Shown here in pieces: positions 1 through 5,654 of a stretch of 7,085 nucleotides of DNA. The notes beneath the pieces are model-generated. The model worked only from the letters and a program-made list of their open reading frames with translations. It did no database searches and had not been told where the DNA came from. This DNA is from Deltaproteobacteria bacterium. Its GTDB lineage: Bacteria > Desulfobacterota > Binatia > UBA9968. Each line of letters opens with the position of its first letter. Position 1 is the first letter of the stretch. Location: NCBI GenBank assembly GCA_016844625.1, contig JAERMN010000240.1, positions 1 through 7,085 on the forward strand, read 5' to 3'. The translations under genes were made by a program, and so were the position numbers.

Positions 1-1274
1 GTGATGCGCGGGTCGAGCGGCGTGCTCCAGGCCTCGGTGATGACATTGATCGCCGTCGCCGGATCAGAGCGCGTCGCCATGGCCCACAAGACATCGTCGA
101 TGTTCGACGGATCGACATCGTCGTCTACGATGATGACGTAGCGGCGATGGTAGCCGTAGGTCGAACCCAACATCGCCATCGCCGCGCGCTTGGCATGGCC
201 GCCGTATTTCTGCTTGATGGAAATCGCCGTGATGTAGCGCGTCTGATACTCCCACACGCCCTGCACGTCGGTGACGCCGGCTTTTTCCAGCGCCAGCCAA
301 ACATTGGCGGCGCTGAGCGGCACCGACTTGCCGGAAATCCCCGGCGGCATGCCGAAGATGATCGGATCGTTGCGGTAAAAAATATTCTTCACTTTGACCA
401 CCGGCTCGTTGCGCGTGCCCGAAGCGTAGTAGCCGGTCCACTCGCCGAACGGTCCTTCCGCTCGACTGTCTTCCTGCGGCGGCACGATGAATCCTTCCGC
501 GCATAATTCCGATGTCGCGGGAATCGGCAAACCGGTTTCCTTGCCGCGGATGACTTTCACTGGCTCGCCGAACAGCCAGCCGGCGATTTCCAATTCCGAA
601 ACGCCCCAAGGTTCGTACCAACTAGCGACCTTTTGCAGCACCGGATCTTGGCCGAAGCTGATCACTACCGGGCAACCTTTGCCCTGCGCCCAATATTTCT
701 CGCGAATCAAACGCCCATGCTTGCCAGGAGAAATCCAAATGCCCAGCGTGTTCTTATCATGCACGCACACGCGATAAGTGCCGACGTTGGTCCACTTGCC
801 GTCGGGATCTTCCATGATCACCATGCAACCCGTGCCGATGTAACGCCCGCCGTCTTCCTCATGCCAACGCGGCGTCGGAAACTTGAGCAGATCAATTTTG
901 TCGCCGCTGTCGCAATTCTCCGTGATCGGCCCGTTGGAAATCTCCACGGGCTTGACCGGCGTCTGCTTGCCGAGTCTTTCTTTCCACTGGCGAATGATGT
1001 CGAGCCCGGTGAGTTTAGGATCGAGCCCGAAAGCCAACGCCGTGGTCGCCGCCGAGCAAACCGGATTGGTCACGACGCGAAATCCCTTCGGATAGCCTTT
1101 GATGTTGTCGAACAAAACAACTTTCGGATTCGCCGCCCGCGCCGCCACTTCAGTAATCGCGCCCAACTCCAAATCCCAATCCGCACCGTTAACCATGCGC
1201 AGTTCGCCGAGCTTATCCGCGGCAGCCAAATACTCGCGCAGGTCTTTGTAAGCCAACGATGAAGCCGTTTCCAT
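1..1274 (-). CDS. UbiD-family prenylated-FMN-dependent decarboxylase (partial, runs off the left edge)
   Basis: Members of this family reversibly decarboxylate aromatic or alpha,beta-unsaturated acids in the cytoplasm, using prenylated FMN made by a UbiX-type prenyltransferase. The 424 visible residues are open throughout. The fingerprint AEGPFGEWTGYY lies at residues 272-283, with E273 and E278, and NVGTYR at 163-168 supplies N163 and R168. These match in spacing the N168/R173 and E277/E282 of fungal Fdc1, so the Arg-Glu-Glu catalytic set is complete. A further family-like stretch STPLDP is at 417-422. Known members are roughly 450-520 residues, so only a short C-terminal tail is missing. 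The ATG at 1274 is preceded by GGAG six bases upstream, and the same frame meets a stop codon a few codons further up, which fixes the start. No UbiX gene is in the window. The family assignment is strong; the substrate cannot be read from the sequence, and it need not be the ubiquinone-pathway enzyme. Confidence 0.95.
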   Translation of the reverse strand, partial: METASSLAYKDLREYLAAADKLGELRMVNGADWDLELGAITEVAARAANPKVVLFDNIKGYPKGFRVVTNPVCSAATTALAFGLDPKLTGLDIIRQWKERLGKQTPVKPVEISNGPITENCDSGDKIDLLKFPTPRWHEEDGGRYIGTGCMVIMEDPDGKWTNVGTYRVCVHDKNTLGIWISPGKHGRLIREKYWAQGKGCPVVISFGQDPVLQKVASWYEPWGVSELEIAGWLFGEPVKVIRGKETGLPIPATSELCAEGFIVPPQEDSRAEGPFGEWTGYYASGTRNEPVVKVKNIFYRNDPIIFGMPPGISGKSVPLSAANVWLALEKAGVTDVQGVWEYQTRYITAISIKQKYGGHAKRAAMAMLGSTYGYHRRYVIIVDDDVDPSNIDDVLWAMATRSDPATAINVITEAWSTPLDPRI

Positions 1275-1470
1275 TTGATTCTCCGTTCTTGCTCAAGCTG
1301 AAACGCAGCGTCGATTCGACGGGCTAGTCTCTCAACAACTTCATAACCATCCATTGCTTGGTGATGAATTCTTACGGTTATTCAAAACTTCGCGCAAGAC
1401 CTATCGTGTACCAGTAAAAGACCGATTACTGAACGTGAGGAAGAATTGACTTACGTTACGATACCCCGTT
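1269..1470. other. Divergent intergenic gap between the decarboxylase and the toxin-antitoxin-like pair
   Basis: About 196 bases separate the minus-strand decarboxylase start from the plus-strand antitoxin. The decarboxylase side holds its Shine-Dalgarno GGAG (plus-strand ctcc at 1281-1284), but I found no convincing promoter for that gene. The antitoxin side holds a TTGACT box. No terminator-like hairpin or RNA gene was recognised. Confidence 0.5.
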
Positions 1471-1475
1471 ATGAT
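1446..1475 (+). promoter_or_regulatory. Candidate sigma-70 promoter of the antitoxin gene
   Basis: TTGACT (1446-1451) and TATGAT (1470-1475) are separated by 18 bases, each matching five of six consensus positions. Transcription would begin near 1482. That is downstream of the ATG at 1471, so if the promoter is real the antitoxin must start at the in-frame ATG at 1495. This is pattern matching only. Confidence 0.35.
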
Positions 1476-1692
1476 GGCCTCAAGAGCGAAAGTAATGGCC
1501 ACAAACAAACTGAAAAAAGAATCCTGGACGCTGAACGTCGACCGTAGGATTAAGGGTGCGGTCATCAAAGAGGCGAAACGGCGCGGCGTCTATCCCGTAC
1601 AGCTAATCGAATCCATGCGCTCCAAAGACCACCACGCTACAGACAAGAAGTTTCTCGAGGAAATCCGCCGATGGGAGAAAATCAACTCCTAG
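1471..1692 (+). CDS. Small probable antitoxin paired with a PIN-domain toxin
   Basis: A 73-residue basic protein whose middle reads as one beta strand (SWTLNVD) followed by a helix (RRIKGAVIKEAKRRGV) and a second helix (PVQLIESMRS). This is compatible with a ribbon-helix-helix-like DNA-binding fold, with a charged C-terminal tail (FLEEIRRWEKI) of the kind that binds the toxin. In VapBC-type modules such proteins neutralise the PIN nuclease and repress their own operon. The gene ends 22 bases inside the following PIN reading frame, the tight overlap expected of a toxin-antitoxin operon. No good ribosome site precedes the ATG at 1471. The ATG at 1495 (65 residues) is an alternative, preceded by GAGCGAAAGTA and favoured by the promoter candidate. 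The antitoxin role rests mainly on context, because the family was not recognised from sequence. Confidence 0.6.
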   Translation: MMASRAKVMATNKLKKESWTLNVDRRIKGAVIKEAKRRGVYPVQLIESMRSKDHHATDKKFLEEIRRWEKINS

Positions 1693-2078
1693 TCGATACG
1701 GACGTCCTCATCGCGTACCTCAACCACAGAGCTTACCGGAGCTAACTCGAATCAGCTAAATATCGGGTCTATTATTCTGCGATCACAAAGAAAGAACTTC
1801 TCGCGAAACGAGGCCAGAAAACCTCGGAGCGCCAAGCCATATTGACGCTACTTAAACGCTTTCGGCTCATCCGCATCGACCGGCGAGTTACTGACGAATA
1901 TTCGCACTTGAAAATTCGCTATCCCACGCTTGCCAAGGGCGACGCTCTCATCGGTGCATCCGCTCTAGCCAGGAAACTGCCGCTGCTAACACAGAATTTG
2001 CGTCACTTTCGCGTGATTCAAGGCTTGGTCTTGTTGCCTATCGAAGTCATACGCCCACGGTTTCAAAGACCTCTCTAA
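1671..2078 (+). pseudogene. PIN-domain (VapC-like) toxin interrupted by an in-frame stop
   Basis: Read from the ATG at 1671, this frame encodes a 135-codon PIN-domain protein, a normal length for VapC-type toxins, which are Mg2+-dependent ribonucleases. Its key positions are visible: D9 and D11 in LLVDTDVLIAYL, E42 in SAITKKEL, D91 in GDALIGASA, and N109 near the end in LLTQNLRHF. The third motif and the LLTxNLxHF block are typical of the family. A TAA at 1743-1745 (codon 25) breaks the frame between AYRS and LESAKYRVYY, yet coding resumes in the same frame with no indel. A single CAA-to-TAA change (Gln) would explain it. A TTG at 1842 could start a fragment of 78 residues, but it would lack D9 and E42 and so should be inactive. 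Recoding, readthrough or an assembly error are the alternatives to a true pseudogene. Confidence 0.75.
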
Positions 2079-2105
2079 CTGCGGCACCTGAAACGATCTC
2101 GGCCC

Positions 2106-3098
2106 TCACCGAATCACCCTGTCTGCCTTCATCAGCGTCCACTGCGGAACCGTCAAGCCAATCTGTTTCGCTGTCTTTAGATTGATGACAAACTCAAACT
2201 TCATCGGCTGCTCCACCGGCAGGTCTGCGGGCTTGGCTCCCTTCAGAATTCTGTCCACGAAATATGCGACGCGCCGGTAGCTCTCCGCGAGGTCCGCCCC
2301 GTAGGACATGAGCCCACCGGCATCTACATATTGTGTGCCGCTGTACACGGATGGCAACCGGCTCTTTAACGCAAAGGCCACAATCCGTTTTTGGTTAGCA
2401 TTCATGAGCGGGCCTTGGAGCACGTACAGTCCATCCTGGCGCTCCTTACTCAGTGTAGCGAAGACCCTATCGAAATCGTCCGCCGCTCGCACCTCCCAAG
2501 ACCGAAGAGTCAATTTCAGCGCACGCGCCGCCGCTGGGAGAATCTCTTTCATCTCGACGACATTGCTCCGTGTGCCCGGATCGTTGAGCACCGCGACACG
2601 TGCAACTTTAGGAACCGCTTCTTTGAGCAGCTCCAGCCGCTTCCCACCTAATTCTCCGGTAAGACGTGTAAGGCCAGTGACGTTGCCGCCGGGACGGGCA
2701 AGGCTATCAATTAGACCAGCCTCGACCGGATCGGACCCGGCGCCCAGCATAACGATGGGAATCGTTTTGGTCGCGTTCTTGGCGGCTAGGATCAGCCCGG
2801 CCCCTCCAGCGACCACGATGACATCAACCTTGAGTCGCACCAACTCGGCCGCCAGTTCAGCGAAGCGATCGCGCTTCTCCACCGCATATCGGTACTCGGT
2901 GGCGATGTTCTGCCCTTCTACGAAGCCGCGCTCGCGCAGAGCCAAGCCAATAGCCTCGGCACGCGCGGATTCGCGAGCTGGATCGGCCTCCGATAGATAC
3001 CCTACCCGAGGAATTTTCTTCGGCTGCTGCGCGTCGGCTAGAGAGGCAGTAGTCAGAAAGAAAGTTACCAGTAAACAGACGAGAATTTTCTCAATCAT
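2106..3098 (-). CDS. ABC transporter periplasmic substrate-binding protein, ABC_sub_bind (PF04392) type
   Basis: A 330-residue secreted solute-binding protein. Residues 1-23 form a Sec signal peptide with a hydrophobic core (ILVCLLVTFFLTTASL), likely cut after ALADA-type sequence just before QQPKKIPRVGYL. There is no lipobox cysteine. Family hallmarks follow in order: LRERGFVEGQNI (about 54-65), IPIVM then DPVEAGLIDSLARPGGNVTGL across 113-143, GGLMSYGADLAESYRR (271-286), and ILKGAKPADLPVEQP with FEFVINLKTAKQIGL to 315. These are the blocks shared by the family, which resembles periplasmic binding fold type 1 proteins. The frame stays open upstream to 3308, but that part covers repeat DNA. The ATG at 3098 is preceded by AGAGGA with six-base spacing and begins the signal peptide, so it is the better start. 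No permease or ATPase adjoins it, making it an orphan, as is common for this family. The substrate is unknown. It faces the PIN gene tail to tail with only 27 bases between. Confidence 0.93.
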   Translation of the reverse strand: MIEKILVCLLVTFFLTTASLADAQQPKKIPRVGYLSEADPARESARAEAIGLALRERGFVEGQNIATEYRYAVEKRDRFAELAAELVRLKVDVIVVAGGAGLILAAKNATKTIPIVMLGAGSDPVEAGLIDSLARPGGNVTGLTRLTGELGGKRLELLKEAVPKVARVAVLNDPGTRSNVVEMKEILPAAARALKLTLRSWEVRAADDFDRVFATLSKERQDGLYVLQGPLMNANQKRIVAFALKSRLPSVYSGTQYVDAGGLMSYGADLAESYRRVAYFVDRILKGAKPADLPVEQPMKFEFVINLKTAKQIGLTVPQWTLMKADRVIR

Positions 3099-3135
3099 GG
3101 ATATCCTCTCTTGCGGTTGCCTACGGCCTTCTTTA

Positions 3136-3152
3136 CCGAATTTGTTATTCGG
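3136..3152. repeat. Small perfect hairpin in the binding-protein leader
   Basis: CCGAAT (3136-3141) and ATTCGG (3147-3152) form a six-pair stem with a five-base loop. It lies about 40 bases upstream of the ATG at 3098. No U-tract follows on either strand, so it is not a classic terminator. Confidence 0.5.
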
Positions 3153-3159
3153 ATTCAAA

Positions 3160-3247
3160 AAAGGGGACATTCTACTTTTTTCTATGGTTATCCGTAATAA
3201 TCTTTCACGAAATCGCGTGTCAAAGAATAAAGTAGCCTGTCCCCTTT
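3160..3247. repeat. Nested inverted-repeat (REP/MITE-like) element
   Basis: Two 21-base arms, 3160-3180 and 3227-3247, are inverted copies matching at about 18 positions and sharing AAAGGGGACA and CTACTTT. Inside them sits a second imperfect hairpin, TCTTTCACG (3201-3209) with CGTG-tc-AAAGA (3216-3226), so the whole unit folds into one long stem. The arms recall repeats seen beside REP-associated tyrosine transposases, an impression from memory. There is no transposase in the element, so it would be non-autonomous. Confidence 0.7.
3194..3223 (-). promoter_or_regulatory. Outward-facing promoter candidate inside the nested repeat
   Basis: On the minus strand a perfect TTGACA (3223-3218) is followed after 18 bases by TATTAC (3199-3194), which matches four of six -10 positions. 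Transcription would start near 3187 and run out of the repeat towards the binding-protein gene at 3098, giving a leader of about 90 bases. The -35 box lies in the inner hairpin of the repeat. Confidence 0.35.
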
Positions 3248-3265
3248 CCCCGGTCCAACGATTTT

Positions 3266-3324
3266 GTAGGGGCAACCCCCCGTGGTTGCCCTCCGACCGG
3301 GCAGGCACGGGGGCCTGCCCCTAC
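3266..3324. repeat. Double-hairpin palindromic cassette A
   Basis: Outer inverted repeats GTAGGGGCA (3266-3274) and TGCCCCTAC (3316-3324) enclose two separate hairpins. Hairpin 1 pairs GGGCAACC (3270-3277) with GGTTGCCC (3284-3291), and hairpin 2 pairs GGGCAGGC (3299-3306) with GCCTGCCC (3313-3320). Each stem is a perfect eight base pairs. The unit can fold either as two hairpins or as one outer stem. Confidence 0.85.
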
Positions 3325-3344
3325 AAGATGATCACGACGCCTCG

Positions 3345-3434
3345 CTAATTCTTCCCCGCCGCCTTCAGCGCCTCATTCACAACTTCGATGATCGGCTTCA
3401 TCTCGATCCACTCCGGCTTACCGGCGTCACTAGG
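3345..3434 (-). pseudogene. Possible C-terminal remnant of an unidentified gene
   Basis: The minus strand reads PSDAGKPEWIEMKPII then EVVNEALKAAGKN and a TAG stop at 3347-3345. This is an amphipathic helix-like tail with coding-style codon use. Upstream the frame stays open but loses protein-like character, with Cys-Cys and Arg-Arg runs, and no start or domain is visible. It may be the leftover end of a gene broken by the surrounding repeats. The family was not recognised, and chance reading is a real alternative. Confidence 0.3.
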
Positions 3435-3568
3435 CTTGATTCTCCTAGAGCCGCAGCATGTCAGATAAGCTTCCGCAGAGTCAATGTGCAAAGTTTGCGA
3501 ATCGTACGCATTCGATAGGCAATTTAGCGATAGCGTCCATATTGATCGCGCGGAAACGGTTCTTCAAC

Positions 3569-3622
3569 GGAGCGCGGGTTTTCTAACCCGCAACAAAACG
3601 CGGACAAGAATGTCCGCGCTCC
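3569..3622. repeat. Double-hairpin palindromic cassette B
   Basis: Outer inverted repeats GGAGCGCG (3569-3576) and CGCGCTCC (3615-3622) enclose two hairpins. The first pairs GCGGGTT (3574-3580) with AACCCGC (3585-3591), and the second pairs GCGGACA (3600-3606) with TGTCCGC (3611-3617). Both have seven-pair stems and four-base loops (ttct and agaa). The layout is that of cassette A but the sequence is unrelated. Confidence 0.85.
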
Positions 3623-3635
3623 CTTAGACTCCGAA

Positions 3636-3652
3636 CTTCGTGCCCTTCGTGG
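3636..3652. repeat. 9-bp-period short repeat, first copy
   Basis: CTTCGTGCC is followed at once by CTTCGTGG, a degenerate two-unit repeat with a nine-base period. It lies in non-coding DNA between cassette B and the lone hairpin. Confidence 0.45.
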
Positions 3653-3684
3653 TGAAATCAATTTCTGTTCTGCACCGCGAAGAA

Positions 3685-3707
3685 GGGCGAATACCATTCG
3701 CCCCTAC
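3685..3707. repeat. Lone hairpin resembling the right half of cassette A
   Basis: GGGCGAAT (3685-3692) pairs perfectly with ATTCGCCC (3696-3703) and is followed by CTAC after the last C run, giving the end GCCCCTAC. Cassette A's right half has the same plan: GGGC, stem, then GCCCCTAC. The left half is absent here. Confidence 0.7.
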
Positions 3708-3727
3708 ATTTCGGATTTCCTCGCCGA

Positions 3728-3754
3728 TTTTTTGTGTTCTATGCGTTCTTTGCG
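3728..3754. repeat. 9-bp-period short repeat, second copy
   Basis: Three nine-base units run in series: TTTTTTGTG, TTCTATGCG and TTCTTTGCG. The region is non-coding, about 40 bases beyond the permease stop codon. Confidence 0.5.
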
Positions 3755-3793
3755 GCTATTTTTCTCTTTGGTTGCGGCGTGCAACGGCTTCGC

Positions 3794-5518
3794 TCATTTC
3801 TGGCTGAAACCCCTGCTGATCAGGACCCGACCGGAGAATGTGAAAAGAGTTAAAAACAAGATGAGCACGACGCCCAATGCTGCGGCGGCGGGCTGGTTGG
3901 CTTCCTCATCCCAGTAGTGCCAGAGCATGACCGCCAGCGTGCGATTTTCGCGGCTCGCCAAGAGCAGCGGGATCGAGAAAGCGCGCACCGCGTGTGCCGC
4001 GACCCAAATCCACGCGGCGATAAACGCCGGCCGGATCAACGGATAGGTGATTTGCCAGATGACCTGCAGGCGCCCCGCGCCGCTCACCTCACCGGCTTCT
4101 TCCAACTCTCGATGGATTTGCGTGATCGCCGCATTGGTCGAGCGGCTGGCAAAGGCGACGTACTGCGTGATCAACGCGAGCGAGATGATCCAGACGGTGC
4201 CGTACAGGCCGAGATATCGGAAGGGCGGCTGTAGATAAAGAATGATGAATGACAAAGCCACCACGATTCCAGGGATTGCATGGGAGGCGAAGGTGAGACC
4301 GTCGAGAGCGAACCTTCCTCGAACCTTCGTGCGCACCACCAGCCAGGAGACCGAGAACGCCAGTGCAACAGTCGCGGTCGCCGTAATCACGGTGATGACG
4401 ACGGTGTTCCACGCCGTGCGTAGCACCTGCGGTTCGTTGAACACGAGCCGGTAATTGTTCCAGCTTGCTTGAGCGAGCGCTTCCATGGAAGGCGGCTGAT
4501 AACTCGGTAAAAGTGAAGTCCAGATAAGCACGCCGAGAGGGAGCAGTACGGCAACAAAGAAATAGCCAACGAACAGCGCCAAAGCGGGATAGCGCCATCG
4601 GCCCAGCGTCATAATTCGCGGCCGATACCCTTTGCCGGTCACCGTGGTGAAGCGTTCGCTCTGGCGCAGGATGGCGCGTTGGTAAAAGTAAGCGAAGGCG
4701 ACTGCCATTAAAACGTAGCTGGCGGCGAAGGTCGCGCCCAAGCCGTAATTGGCCAGCGGCTCGCGGGTCGAGATATAGATCATCGTGCTGTAGACATAGA
4801 CGTTGCCGGGAAGGCCGACGACCAGCGGCGCCTCGAACGATTCCATCGACGAGCTAAATTCATAGATGATCGCGGCCAGCAGCGCCGGCCACAGCACCGG
4901 CAGAGTCACGCGCCTAAGTGTCGTCCAATTGCGCGCGCCGGCAGCCCAGGACGCCTCCTCCAAGGCCGGGTCCATCATCCGAAATGCTCCCACCACCAAA
5001 AGAAACACCGTGGTGACACCGCGAATGCCGTCGAGAAAAATCATGCCGCCGAGCGAGTAGATGTTGATCGGCCCCTCGGCGACCTCGATGCCAATCGCAC
5101 CAAACAAAGCGCGCAGAAAAACGTTGACGATGCCGCTCCTGGGCGACAGCAAGAACACATAAGCGATGGAGAAGAGCAGCCCGGGCATGGCCATTGGAAT
5201 TAACAGAAGGCTCCAGCACAGATTGCGCAGCGGCATATCCGTGCGTTCGATTAGCCAGGCGAAGAGAACCGCGATCGAGACCGTGATCGCCGTGCCCGCG
5301 CTGGCGAACAGCACGGTGTTGAAGATCATCCGGTAAGTGAGCGGATTTAAGTAAGCGGCAAGATAATTCTTGAACGTGAACGGCCCCGGCGCCACCGGAT
5401 GTCCGGTGCGGAAACTGCTCACGATCATTTGCCCGAGCGGGATTAAGATGAGCCAGAGTAAAACAACGACGACGACGAGAAAAAAAAGCCCAGCGCCGGC
5501 GGAGCGCCCTTCTCTCAT
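3794..5518 (-). CDS. Fused double-domain ABC permease, Fe3+/AfuB-FbpB type
   Basis: A 574-residue inner-membrane protein with two tandem permease halves, the size and plan of iron(III)/thiamine-type permeases that serve as both membrane subunits of an importer. Half one runs to about residue 285 and half two from about 310. Strongly hydrophobic segments include 11-33, 64-91, 101-124, 160-179, 208-222, 262-280, 311-335, 371-395, 413-430, 441-456, 494-510 and 545-562, about twelve in all. Each half has the EAA loop that docks the ATPase: E188 to G194 to LP at 206-207, and E474 to G480 to P493. The second is the closer fit to EAA-x3-G-x9-I-x-L-P. The ATG at 5518 follows the usual short basic N-terminus (MREGRSAG). 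An in-frame TTG at 5575 would add 19 residues, but those overlap a hairpin and lack a clear ribosome site. It lies 136 bases after the binding-protein gene, in the same direction. No ATPase gene is present, and the transported ligand is not evident. Confidence 0.94.
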   Translation of the reverse strand: MREGRSAGAGLFFLVVVVVLLWLILIPLGQMIVSSFRTGHPVAPGPFTFKNYLAAYLNPLTYRMIFNTVLFASAGTAITVSIAVLFAWLIERTDMPLRNLCWSLLLIPMAMPGLLFSIAYVFLLSPRSGIVNVFLRALFGAIGIEVAEGPINIYSLGGMIFLDGIRGVTTVFLLVVGAFRMMDPALEEASWAAGARNWTTLRRVTLPVLWPALLAAIIYEFSSSMESFEAPLVVGLPGNVYVYSTMIYISTREPLANYGLGATFAASYVLMAVAFAYFYQRAILRQSERFTTVTGKGYRPRIMTLGRWRYPALALFVGYFFVAVLLPLGVLIWTSLLPSYQPPSMEALAQASWNNYRLVFNEPQVLRTAWNTVVITVITATATVALAFSVSWLVVRTKVRGRFALDGLTFASHAIPGIVVALSFIILYLQPPFRYLGLYGTVWIISLALITQYVAFASRSTNAAITQIHRELEEAGEVSGAGRLQVIWQITYPLIRPAFIAAWIWVAAHAVRAFSIPLLLASRENRTLAVMLWHYWDEEANQPAAAALGVVLILFLTLFTFSGRVLISRGFSQK

Positions 5519-5537
5519 AAACGAAGCCACTTCGCGG

Positions 5538-5556
5538 CCGGGGTTACTGTCCCCGG
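5538..5556. repeat. GC-rich hairpin just upstream of the permease start
   Basis: CCGGGG (5538-5543) pairs with CCCCGG (5551-5556) around a seven-base loop. It ends 20 bases upstream of the permease ATG, close enough to affect translation initiation. No U-tract follows. Confidence 0.6.
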
Positions 5557-5573
5557 TGCCAATTGAATTTCGC

Positions 5574-5595
5574 AAAGGGGATGCTCGCCCCCTTT
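5574..5595. repeat. Second hairpin in the binding-protein/permease leader
   Basis: AAAGGGG (5574-5580) pairs with CCCCTTT (5589-5595) around an eight-base loop. It covers the alternative TTG start at 5575, which argues against that start being used. Confidence 0.6.
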
Positions 5596-5611
5596 GGAAA
5601 CCCCATTTAAT

Positions 5612-5641
5612 GGTTCCACGCCGAAATCTGCGTGGTCAACC
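5612..5641. repeat. Hairpin just downstream of the binding-protein stop codon
   Basis: On the transcribed strand CCACGC pairs with GCGTGG (5616-5621 with 5630-5635). The stem continues past a two-base bulge as GGTT with AACC (5612-5615 with 5638-5641). It begins 14 bases after the stop codon at 5655. There is no U-run, so it looks more like an mRNA-stabilising or processing hairpin than a terminator. Confidence 0.6.
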
Positions 5642-5654
5642 ACAAAACTCAGCC

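Noticed and set aside
64..621. Minus-strand 185-codon frame, with plus-strand frames at 147-506 and 633-1262
   Set aside because: All are low-complexity Arg/Ala/His-rich shadows of the decarboxylase gene.
1070..1354. Minus-strand frame starting MDGYEVVERLARRID, which looks protein-like for its first 27 codons
   Set aside because: It runs out of frame into the well-supported decarboxylase start after that, and the remainder has no protein character.
3099..3308. Upstream extension of the orphan binding protein to 3308
   Set aside because: The extra 70 residues are translated from the repeat elements and would bury the signal peptide; the ATG at 3098 has its own ribosome site.
3266..3324. Rho-independent terminator for the region
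   Set aside because: The stems are strong but no T-run follows either hairpin on either strand.
2308..3348. Long plus-strand open frame of 346 codons
   Set aside because: It is the shadow of the minus-strand binding protein plus repeat DNA; rich in Ser/Arg with no domain.
3569..3707. CRISPR array
   Set aside because: The palindromes differ in sequence and there is no regular repeat-spacer pattern or cas gene.
3771..3785. GTTGC/GCAAC hairpin after the permease stop
   Set aside because: Only five pairs and no U-run, so not supportable as a terminator.
4089..4598. Minus-strand 169-codon frame inside the permease gene
   Set aside because: Shadow frame of the permease, which has clear membrane segments and EAA loops in its own frame.
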